NCBI GenBank assembly: GCA_030054835.1
Contig: JASGVS010000036.1
Span: 1 to 6,391, forward strand
DNA from: UBA3910 sp002391465
Lineage (GTDB): Bacteria > Bacillota > Limnochordia > Darwinibacteriales > Darwinibacteriaceae
Length of the DNA: 6,391 nucleotides
Direction of reading: 5' to 3'
Made by a program: the position numbers and the translations under genes. Positions 1 to 4,799 of the stretch are shown here, in pieces; the first letter of the stretch is position 1; every line of letters starts with the position of its first letter. The notes beneath the pieces were generated by a model. That model saw only the letters and a list, made by a program, of their open reading frames with translations. It had not been told where the DNA came from and made no database searches.

Positions 1-2
1 TA

Positions 3-146
3 GTCATGACACGGCTCCAGGACACCTGTGAGACCGTTATTGCCATGCAACTGTTGGTGCTGAACTTGGAGCGCAAGCTCCGAATTCTTCTTGCCCATTT
101 TTTAAGTTGGCTGTTTTCCAACCAAAACGGGGCTTTGTGTTGCTGA
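3..146 (+). CDS. Possible 3' end of an upstream gene, or a chance small ORF
   Basis: This frame is open from the left edge to TGA at 144-146. It has an ATG at 6, which would give 46 residues, and another ATG at 45. The translation is leucine-rich and amphipathic in the middle (MQLLVLNLERKLRILLAHFL) and ends in NGALCC. I do not recognise a family. Any SD for the ATG at 6 would lie outside the window. The frame overlaps the start of the next ORF by about 40 bases in the -1 register, and the shift point is a TTTTTTA run at 98-104. It could be the tail of an upstream pilus gene, the front of a frameshifted gene, or non-coding. I lean slightly to the tail of an upstream gene, with low confidence. 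Confidence 0.25.
   Translation, partial: VMTRLQDTCETVIAMQLLVLNLERKLRILLAHFLSWLFSNQNGALCC
62..87 (+). other. Stem-loop with GCAA tetraloop
   Basis: An 11-position stem pairs 62-72 with 77-87. The core GGAGC (68-72) pairs perfectly with GCTCC (77-81). Outside the core are a T-G wobble, a T-A pair, one C/A mismatch (65/84) and three further pairs. The loop GCAA (73-76) fits the stable GNRA class and is closed by a C-G pair. The T-run at 98-103 starts 10 bases after the stem, too far for a normal intrinsic terminator. It may be an mRNA structure ahead of the first pseudopilin-like ORF, or a by-product of coding sequence. Confidence 0.45.
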
Positions 147-475
147 TATCTGTCTGTTCAGCAACCCCTATCATAGGGATGTTGATCCTCGGATTTGTAT
201 TTGCGTTGTTCGGATCTGTGTTTGGTTCGTCCATCCAGTCGATCTGGGGAGCGGGGAACCATCATACGGCTCTGGTCGAGGCCCAGGCTTTGTTGGAACG
301 TGCCCTTTTTGATAATTCTTTGGGGGAAGCAGATGGGATCTTTAGAGAAGCAATGACTCTGCCGCCAGGCGGTCACCAGGGAGAGCTTATAACGGTGAGG
401 CTCCCTTGGCATGCTGGGGTTGGCTCTCAGCGTTATATTGAACTCAGTACCTTTAAGGCCAATCCCCAGGAGTAG
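107..475 (+). CDS. Small noncanonical prepilin-like protein (GspI/PilV-like body)
   Basis: This encodes 122 residues. A short basic leader ends in QPKRG (residues 5-9) and is followed by a hydrophobic helix at about residues 10-40, then a small polar domain. That is the layout of a class III (prepilin) signal with a minor pseudopilin body. It is odd because position +5 after the predicted cut is not Glu (FVLLIS instead of FTLIE), as also seen in GspK/PilX-type proteins. After the helix it has SSIQSIWGAG (41-50), matching the SS-x3-I-x2-AG pattern of the GspI/PilV-like protein at 2428-2751, so it may be a diverged paralog. The only upstream start is TTG at 107, and it has no SD. ATG 179 would remove the leader and half the helix. 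Translation may depend on coupling, or the 5' end may be frameshifted. Its stop lies 8 bases before the next gene, implying an operon. That it is coding is fairly likely; its exact start is uncertain. Confidence 0.6.
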   Translation: MAVFQPKRGFVLLISVCSATPIIGMLILGFVFALFGSVFGSSIQSIWGAGNHHTALVEAQALLERALFDNSLGEADGIFREAMTLPPGGHQGELITVRLPWHAGVGSQRYIELSTFKANPQE

Positions 476-483
476 GTGAATGT

Positions 484-1017
484 ATGGTAAAACGGATCAG
501 AGAGAGTGACGAAGGCTTTTCCCTTGTGGAGCTGCTCTTGGTGCTGGCCTTACTTGGACTGGTATTGTCCTTAGGTTTCACCGCATACGCGCTTGGAACA
601 AAGATGTATTCTCACAGCGCTGATCAGGCCATGGTTCAGCAGCAGGAGCGCTATTTGATAGAGTTTCTTCCCAGAGAGCTTAGATATGCCTATGATGTAG
701 AGCTGTTTGCTTCGCTGGAAGAGGTTCCTGTACTAGAAGATAGTCAAACCATTCTTTACAGCGACACACGAGGCGTTTGGCAAAAAGAGGCTGGATCAGA
801 TGCCAGGCTGGTACTGGCTGCAGAGCAGGCTGCCGGTGACATAGTCTTTCGCAGGCAAGAGGGAACAGGAACGCTTGTTGTGGGGTACAGGGTGGCGTTG
901 AACCGGAGAAGCCCGGCAGCGGATTACAAGGAAGTACCGGTTCGCCTCTTCAATTCTGAACTAACTGAGGGAGCATCTGTGGACCAGTGGGCAGGAGTGA
1001 TTCGGTACACCAAGTAA
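484..1017 (+). CDS. Type IV pilin-like / GspJ (PilW)-like minor pseudopilin
   Basis: This encodes 177 residues. The N-terminus is a textbook class III prepilin signal: a charged leader ending in Gly11, then Phe12, Ser13, Leu14, Val15 and Glu16 (Glu at +5), and a hydrophobic helix to about residue 38. PilD is expected to cut after Gly11 and methylate Phe12. The remainder is a polar helix followed by a probable beta-rich globular domain ending in VIRYTK. Length and the AYALG-x-KMYS region fit GspJ/PilW-type minor pseudopilins. The body aligns along its length with residues 1-181 of the J-like protein at 2771-3583. The ATG at 484 is preceded by AGGAG (468-472) and AGGTGA (474-479). A competing ATG at 480 stops after nine codons. 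It is probably co-transcribed with the ORF ending at 475. It would act in the cell envelope as a minor pilus subunit. The J versus H subtype is an inference from length and paralogy. Confidence 0.85.
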   Translation: MVKRIRESDEGFSLVELLLVLALLGLVLSLGFTAYALGTKMYSHSADQAMVQQQERYLIEFLPRELRYAYDVELFASLEEVPVLEDSQTILYSDTRGVWQKEAGSDARLVLAAEQAAGDIVFRRQEGTGTLVVGYRVALNRRSPAADYKEVPVRLFNSELTEGASVDQWAGVIRYTK

Positions 1018-1185
1018 GGTTTGTATAACTCTGTTGTCTTGGACAAAACATTACCGCTTATAGTGAGGCTGTCTTTCGGAATGTGAACAGAGCAGAGACG
1101 CAAATTTAGTCTATGATTCAAATTGCGCGGCTGTAAGTTGAGTTGAGTCAGTCTAGTTGTAACCCAGCTATAACCACTGTTTTAT

Positions 1186-1206
1186 GCGGTGTAGGTGACG
1201 CACCGC
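1186..1206 (+). other. Two mutually exclusive small hairpins in the 222-base gap
   Basis: GCGGTG (1186-1191) pairs perfectly with CACCGC (1201-1206), and A-T and T-G pairs can extend it outwards. Inside it, GGTG (1194-1197) can instead pair with CACC (1201-1204) across a three-base ACG loop. The two structures share the same 3' arm and cannot coexist. There is no T-tract, so this is not a terminator. It sits 34 bases ahead of the ATG of the GspK-like gene. The rest of the gap (1018-1239) shows no convincing ORF, RNA gene or terminator, and only poor promoter matches. Confidence 0.3.
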
Positions 1207-1220
1207 GTGTTGCGGACAGT

Positions 1221-1232
1221 AAGGGGGGAAGG
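1221..1232 (+). promoter_or_regulatory. Ribosome binding site that sets the start of the GspK-like gene
   Basis: AAGGGGGGAAGG lies 7 bases before the ATG at 1240. It supports that ATG over the in-frame GTG at 1195, which has no comparable site and would add a 15-residue extension ahead of a leader that is already complete. Confidence 0.75.
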
Positions 1233-1239
1233 TTTAGCT

Positions 1240-2415
1240 ATGCGACTACTGGACGAAAGCGGTATGATGGCTATTGGTGTTGCGCTGATGCTCACGGTTG
1301 TGTTGGCCCTGTTTGGAGGAGCGCTTTGGCAGTACAGCATGGCTGAGCTGAAGAGAGTAGAAAGTACCGAACAGGATTTGCAGGCCCTGTTCTTGGCGCG
1401 GGCTGGGGCGGAGATGGTGATGGGTGTGTGGATGGATCCACTGCAGCGAAGACCGGCAGAGTTGCCGATGAAACTTGACCCCATCTATTACAGTTCCGCG
1501 GCCGGCAAGTTCGTGCAGACAGAGGAACCCCCAGCAGATTGCCTTGGGGTGATAGAGGTCACAGTGAAAATAGAGGAGTATCCGTTCGAGGGTAAACTTA
1601 TGGAGGCTACGGTTATCGAGTCTGTAGCCACGGTGGGTTCTGCAACACGGACAGCTCGACTGATGACATACCCTCATCGCTATGGACATGATTTGGGGTG
1701 GTATTCCGATCAGACTGGGCAGATTTATCAACCGACAAGGTCTGTGCCTGGGGAGCTCATAGTGATGCGGACTGATCCGCCACAGACTGGGATCCACATA
1801 GGCGAAAACTCCCCAACGGGCACAATTAGGTTTGAGGCGCGTCACTTAGTGTTCGACAGTCCTCTGCATTTGGGAAACGGTTCGAGCGACCTTCGCAACA
1901 GCCGCTCTGGGACCATAGATGTGGCTCTAATGGCAGAGGTAATTTTCCTGGATGGGTTGGAGCTCGTATACTTGCCCGGGACAATTTCCAACCCAACGAA
2001 ACATTACAGAATAGAACTTCGGCTGCCGAGCGGCGAAGACAGGGGACAACTGGGAAGCGAGATTAAGGATAAGATTGCAGCTGGCAGTGTTGTAAATAAT
2101 GCGCGTTATGGAGAAGTCTACTTTGGTTCGGGGGATACACGGGCTGAGTATTACTATTGGTTTGCAATCTTCGAGATCGGTTTAATGATCCATGATTACA
2201 CGTCTAACCTAGACCTGTCCAACAAGGGATTCTACTTCCGTGATGGTGTAAAGTTGGATCCGAAAACAATCCACGCCCATATAAAAAACGGAGGCAGTAT
2301 AGCATCATATTTTACTCAGCTGGCAAATACAGGCCTGCTGGTACCCATTTTGGAGGATGAACAGCTCAATCGGGAGGACTTAGAGAACATCCAGCCGTTT
2401 TTCTGGAGTCAGTGA
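1240..2415 (+). CDS. GspK/PilX-like pseudopilin with large extracellular domain
   Basis: This encodes 391 residues from ATG 1240. An eight-residue leader ends in Gly8 (LLDESG) and is followed by a hydrophobic helix at about residues 9-31, with no Glu at +5, as is typical of GspK and some PilX-type proteins. Next comes a polar helix carrying ALFLARAGAE (49-58), the A-x-AEAGA-like segment that marks PilX N-terminal-domain proteins. The rest, about residues 80-391, appears beta-rich with many short strands and Gly/Ser turns; I recognise no catalytic motif or second domain there. In type II secretion, GspK caps the pseudopilus tip with GspI and GspJ. This gene is followed 12 bases later by an I-like and then a J-like gene, which fits that role. 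At 391 residues the length is in the GspK range, but the similarity I can see is limited to the N-terminus. The class is fairly secure; the K assignment is inference. Confidence 0.75.
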   Translation: MRLLDESGMMAIGVALMLTVVLALFGGALWQYSMAELKRVESTEQDLQALFLARAGAEMVMGVWMDPLQRRPAELPMKLDPIYYSSAAGKFVQTEEPPADCLGVIEVTVKIEEYPFEGKLMEATVIESVATVGSATRTARLMTYPHRYGHDLGWYSDQTGQIYQPTRSVPGELIVMRTDPPQTGIHIGENSPTGTIRFEARHLVFDSPLHLGNGSSDLRNSRSGTIDVALMAEVIFLDGLELVYLPGTISNPTKHYRIELRLPSGEDRGQLGSEIKDKIAAGSVVNNARYGEVYFGSGDTRAEYYYWFAIFEIGLMIHDYTSNLDLSNKGFYFRDGVKLDPKTIHAHIKNGGSIASYFTQLANTGLLVPILEDEQLNREDLENIQPFFWSQ

Positions 2416-2427
2416 GGTGGATGATTA

Positions 2428-2751
2428 GTGAAAAGTAGGCTGAAAGCTGAGAGCGGCTTCACCCTAATTGAAGTTGTCGTGGCCATCGTGATCATTACTG
2501 CACTTGTTGCCACATTTGCCCCGTTGATTGTATCGAGCGTGGAGCGTATTCAGTGGGCGGGCAGACGAACGCAAGAGTTGTATGCAATTCGAAGCGCCAT
2601 GGAAAAAGAGGTGGCTGCGGGGAACGCTGGGGAAACTTATTCGATAGCCATTGAAGGTCAAGCCTTTGCCGGAACAGCAGTCGGAAAGCTTGTTAGGCTG
2701 GAGGAAGAGGGAATAGAGTTAGTCACCTTTTTCATACCACTAGAATTCTAA
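2428..2751 (+). CDS. GspI/PilV-like minor pseudopilin
   Basis: This encodes 107 residues starting at GTG 2428, with SD GAGGTGG at 2414-2420, seven bases upstream. A nearby ATG at 2421 opens only a five-codon frame. The leader ends in SESG-type sequence at Gly10. It is followed by Phe11, Thr12, Leu13, Ile14 and Glu15, the canonical prepilin signal with Glu at +5, and a hydrophobic helix to about residue 35. Then come SSVERIQWAG (36-45) and a polar helix carrying an RSAMEKEV segment, with a short C-terminal sheet. Helix-one spacing and the small size fit GspI/PilV. It lies between the K-like and J-like genes with gaps of 12 and 19 bases, so a shared transcript is likely. It is expected to be processed by the PilD encoded at 4027-4752 and to join an I-J-K minor pseudopilin complex in the envelope. 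Confidence 0.82.
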   Translation: MKSRLKAESGFTLIEVVVAIVIITALVATFAPLIVSSVERIQWAGRRTQELYAIRSAMEKEVAAGNAGETYSIAIEGQAFAGTAVGKLVRLEEEGIELVTFFIPLEF

Positions 2752-2770
2752 GGCAGGTGAGCATGGGGCA

Positions 2771-3583
2771 ATGAGACATGTTAAAAGCTCTAACGGCTTT
2801 ACTCTAGTAGAGCTGCTGGTAACCCTGGCCCTGCTTGGGATCGTTATTTCGGGCGGCTTTACGGTCTATTTCTTTGCAGACCGCTCGTTTAACTCAGCCG
2901 GCCAGGCTGCCGATGTGCAGGCAAACATGCAGCTGGCCATGCTTAATATCGTTGAAGAAGTCCGTTTAGCACATAGCCTGGAAGTCATCTCGAACTTTTC
3001 TAAGAGCCATCCAATCCCAGCAGATGATCCTGATGATGTTCATTATCTGTTTTTTGAAGATGGGAACGTTTTTCTAAGAACAAAGCTCCATAACCGTCCC
3101 GTTTTGCAGAGTGATGACGAGACCACTTACAGCATCGCTTTTGGCCCGGTTGTTGGCGAGAGCGGAGAACCTCTCGACAACATGCTGCGGATAACGCTCT
3201 CCTCAGAGAATCCTAGGGTAGATTATGAGCTGGAATCTGAAATACAGATCTTAAACCTGCGCACTCAAGGAGTTCAAGCCGCTGGCCCAGGCGGTGCGAT
3301 TCGTTTTACAAAGGAGATCTCGAAGGAGATCGTCGACCCTGTCGGTGGGCGCAGGTGCCCCTATAGTACAATTGCGTACACTCCGAGTGCACCACAACTG
3401 GATAAGCTGCGGGATTTCAGGGACCAGTATCTGGCTAGGCATATGCTGGGGAGATTTGTCGTTAGGACCTATTACGCCATTGCACCCTTTGTTGTTTCCT
3501 TTGCCGAGCGCGAGCCATTGACACGGGAGTTTGCCGCGGCATTGCTTCGTGGATTGGCGGAAACGGTGATTTACCTGATGTAA
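2771..3583 (+). CDS. GspJ/PilW-like pseudopilin fused to a CFI-box-CTERM-like tail
   Basis: This encodes 270 residues. The leader ends at Gly9, followed by Phe10, Thr11, Leu12, Val13 and Glu14 and a hydrophobic helix to about residue 33, a clear class III prepilin signal. Residues 1-181 align with the entire 177-residue protein at 484-1017, down to a shared end (AIRFTK here, VIRYTK there). Instead of stopping, this protein has a 14-residue linker (182-195) and then residues 196-270. That tail opens with CPYSTIAYTPSAPQL and continues with LRDFRDQYL, then GRFVVRTYY and SFAEREPL. This matches the CFI-box-CTERM pattern as I recall it (Cys-Phe-Ile-Ala-Thr-Ala-Ala-Tyr box, then LR-x-FRD-x-YL, then GR-x-FV-x-x-YY). 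The box is degenerate but keeps Cys196, Thr200, Ala202 and Tyr203. The tail's function is not known to me. SD AGGTGAG (2755-2761) supports ATG 2771; the ATG at 2763 stops at once. No repeat or frameshift marks the junction. Confidence 0.85.
   Translation: MRHVKSSNGFTLVELLVTLALLGIVISGGFTVYFFADRSFNSAGQAADVQANMQLAMLNIVEEVRLAHSLEVISNFSKSHPIPADDPDDVHYLFFEDGNVFLRTKLHNRPVLQSDDETTYSIAFGPVVGESGEPLDNMLRITLSSENPRVDYELESEIQILNLRTQGVQAAGPGGAIRFTKEISKEIVDPVGGRRCPYSTIAYTPSAPQLDKLRDFRDQYLARHMLGRFVVRTYYAIAPFVVSFAEREPLTREFAAALLRGLAETVIYLM
3356..3580 (+). other. CFI-box-CTERM-like domain (residues 196-270 of the pseudopilin)
   Basis: This is a 75-residue C-terminal module opening with Cys196. Conserved-looking blocks in order are CPYSTIAY, LRDFRDQYL, GRFVVRTYY, APFV and FAERE, followed by a hydrophobic end rich in Ala and Leu. 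Domains of this kind occur at the C-termini of otherwise unrelated proteins, many of them exported. The assignment comes from remembered consensus only, and the Phe-Ile of the box is replaced by Pro-Tyr. Confidence 0.7.
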
Positions 3584-3636
3584 GGGTCGGGGATCTGCCA
3601 TGGCTTGATGAGAAAAAGTGCAGGGTAGAATCGTGA

Positions 3637-3666
3637 TTGTCATACCTTCTTGCTGGCATGGATAAG
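3637..3666 (+). promoter_or_regulatory. Candidate promoter ahead of the DUF5658-pilD-lipoprotein group
   Basis: TTGTCA (3637-3642, five of six matches to TTGACA) is 18 bases from GATAAG (3661-3666, four of six matches to TATAAT). It lies in the 113-base gap where a new transcript would most plausibly start. Transcription from it would begin near 3673, inside the inverted repeat at 3667-3684. The match is modest and could be chance. Confidence 0.3.
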
Positions 3667-3684
3667 CTAGGGTAAAAACCCTAG
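3667..3684 (+). promoter_or_regulatory. Perfect inverted repeat touching the SD: operator or mRNA hairpin
   Basis: CTAGGGT (3667-3673), AAAA loop (3674-3677) and ACCCTAG (3678-3684) form a perfect 7-bp inverted repeat. Its last two bases are the first two of the SD AGGAGTGA (3683-3690) for the gene at 3697. As RNA it could reduce access to the SD. As DNA, if the candidate promoter is real, it would cover the transcription start like an operator. It lacks a T-tract, so it is not a terminator. Confidence 0.5.
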
Positions 3685-3696
3685 GAGTGACTGTTC

Positions 3697-4005
3697 ATGC
3701 TGAAGGTGAAGTATCGGAGCCTGGCGCGGATGCTGATTGCGATGGCACTGTTTAATGTGGCAGACTTTTTCGCAACGCAGGATCTTGTAACTTACGGCGA
3801 ACACAGCGAGTGGAACCCACTGATGCGCAGTCTTGTAGGTACACCTTATTTCGCACTGTACAAGCTGGTTTTGATTCCGACGGGACTGTTGTTTCTGTGG
3901 CTGGTGCGCAAAGCGGCGGTTCCAAGGTACATGGGATGGATAAGATTAGCATGCTGCGTATACGCCCTATTGATGGTGTATACTTGGGCGGTGTTTTATG
4001 CTTAA
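3697..4005 (+). CDS. DUF5658-like small three-helix membrane protein
   Basis: This encodes 102 residues, with SD AGGAGTGA (3683-3690) six bases before ATG 3697. It has a short basic N-terminus and three predicted membrane helices at about residues 9-28, 50-71 and 81-101. It carries NVADFFAT (20-27), GEHSEWNPLMR (34-44) and Lys56. The arrangement N-x-x-D-x-x-x-T, then E-x-NP-x-M, then a Lys in the second helix, matches the DUF5658 family as I remember it. That family has no established function. The polar Asp, Thr, Glu, Asn and Lys residues in or next to membrane segments suggest a conserved site in the bilayer. It precedes pilD by 21 bases, so the two are probably co-transcribed. A role in pilus biogenesis is possible from position only. 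Confidence 0.72.
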   Translation: MLKVKYRSLARMLIAMALFNVADFFATQDLVTYGEHSEWNPLMRSLVGTPYFALYKLVLIPTGLLFLWLVRKAAVPRYMGWIRLACCVYALLMVYTWAVFYA

Positions 4006-4026
4006 CGATTGAGGTGATTTGGGAAC

Positions 4027-4752
4027 ATGGAGGTGGTCTTAGGCCTTTGGATCGTCCTATTTGGCCTTGTACTGGGCAGTTTTTTCAATGTGGTGATCTA
4101 CCGCCTGCCCCGCAAGCTGTCTTTGGTAAAGCCAGGGTCCAGCTGTCCGCAGTGTGGACACAGATTAGGTCCAGGTGAGTTGGTGCCGGTACTTAGCTAC
4201 ATCTGGCAGATGGGGAAGTGCAGGAAGTGCGGCGAGGGCATTTCGCTTCGCTACCCGATAGTGGAACTGACAACGGGACTGGGCTTTTTGGCCCTTTGGC
4301 AGAGCCGCTCATCGTTTACCGAGTTTCTTGTCGGCGTTGTTTTTTTCTCACTGCTGCTAATCCTTGCTTTGATTGACCTAGACCACAAGCTGCTGCCGAA
4401 TGTGCTGACGATTCCCGGAACAGCTTTGGGGCTGCTGTTTGGACTCTTGGGGTGGACAGGTTCTTTTTGGACAAGCCTGCTGGGCGCGGGAGTTGGGTTT
4501 CTCTTGATTTTTCTCATTGCCTTGATCTCCCGTGGAGGGATGGGCATGGGCGATGCCAAACTTATGGCGATGATTGGAGCCTTTCTAGGCTGGAAGAGCG
4601 TATTCTATGTGCTGTTTGGAGCCTCATTCTTAGGGAGTATAGGAGGCATTTTGTACTTGTACTTGACTAAGCAGGATCGTAAGACGCCGATACCATTTGG
4701 GCCGAGCATGGCGGTGGCTGCACTTATCGTCTACTTTTTCTGGCCAGGATGA
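4027..4752 (+). CDS. pilD: Prepilin peptidase / N-methyltransferase (leader peptidase, A24 family)
   Basis: This encodes 241 residues of a polytopic inner-membrane aspartyl protease. It cuts class III leaders after the conserved Gly and N-methylates the new N-terminus. All family hallmarks are visible. GSFFNVVIYRLP (17-28) is the N-terminal signature. Two CxxC pairs (Cys40/Cys43 and Cys65/Cys68) form the zinc-binding cytoplasmic methyltransferase region. IDLDHKLLPN (116-125) carries the first catalytic aspartate, Asp117 by family alignment. GMGDAKL (173-179) carries the second, Asp176, in the GxGD motif. There are about seven hydrophobic segments, and the length is normal for a bifunctional enzyme. 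SD GAGGTGA (4011-4017) is nine bases before ATG 4027. The pseudopilins encoded upstream are its obvious substrates. No oddity is seen; whether it also serves competence or secretion pilins elsewhere cannot be told. Confidence 0.97.
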   Translation: MEVVLGLWIVLFGLVLGSFFNVVIYRLPRKLSLVKPGSSCPQCGHRLGPGELVPVLSYIWQMGKCRKCGEGISLRYPIVELTTGLGFLALWQSRSSFTEFLVGVVFFSLLLILALIDLDHKLLPNVLTIPGTALGLLFGLLGWTGSFWTSLLGAGVGFLLIFLIALISRGGMGMGDAKLMAMIGAFLGWKSVFYVLFGASFLGSIGGILYLYLTKQDRKTPIPFGPSMAVAALIVYFFWPG

Positions 4753-4770
4753 TTATTTAGATCTTGGAAA

Positions 4771-4780
4771 ACTCGCGAGT
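4771..4780. promoter_or_regulatory. Ten-base perfect palindrome between pilD and the lipoprotein gene
   Basis: ACTCGCGAGT reads the same on both strands. It lies in the 47-base gap before the lipoprotein gene, just ahead of its SD. It could be a small protein-binding site, but it is short enough to be chance. No good promoter accompanies it. Confidence 0.2.
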
Positions 4781-4784
4781 ATAT

Positions 4785-4792
4785 AGAGGGGG
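4785..4792 (+). promoter_or_regulatory. Ribosome binding site that sets the lipoprotein start
   Basis: AGAGGGGG lies seven bases before ATG 4800. It favours this start over the in-frame TTG at 4764, which has no SD and would add 12 residues in front of a complete lipoprotein signal peptide. Confidence 0.75.
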
Positions 4793-4799
4793 TACTGGA

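Noticed and set aside
1138..1174. Possible promoter TTGAGT (1143-1148) with TATAAC (1169-1174)
   Set aside because: The spacer is 20 bases and both boxes are imperfect; the TTGTCT/TATAGT pair nearer 1034-1064 is no better, with a 19-base spacer.
1195..1239. GTG start at 1195 for the GspK-like gene
   Set aside because: The codon lies within the small hairpin and lacks an SD; ATG 1240 has a strong SD and gives a normal short prepilin leader.
3311..3330. Two copies of AAGGAGAT 12 bases apart, looking like internal ribosome binding sites
   Set aside because: They encode KEISKEI inside the pseudopilin linker region, and no start codon opening a credible gene follows; the frame downstream is a shadow of the CFI-like tail.
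3518..3523. TTGACA within the CFI-like tail as an internal -35 box
   Set aside because: No -10-like sequence lies at 16-19 bases, and the hexamer is explained by coding sequence.
3597..3604. GCCATGGC palindrome after the tailed pseudopilin gene, considered as a terminator
   Set aside because: It cannot be extended, has no loop and no T-tract. No intrinsic terminator is visible anywhere in the gaps at 3584-3696 or 4753-4799.
4251..4559. Open frame on the minus strand within pilD, and similar minus-strand frames elsewhere
   Set aside because: Each lies opposite a well-supported + strand gene, has no SD or recognisable domain, and has a composition typical of an antisense shadow.
4756..4787. 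Possible promoter TTTAGA with TATATA before the lipoprotein gene
   Set aside because: Both boxes match only four of six bases, and transcription would start at or just after the SD.
4764..4799. TTG start at 4764 giving a 540-residue lipoprotein precursor
   Set aside because: It has no SD and puts a polar 12-residue extension before a complete lipoprotein signal; ATG 4800 has AGAGGGGG at good spacing.
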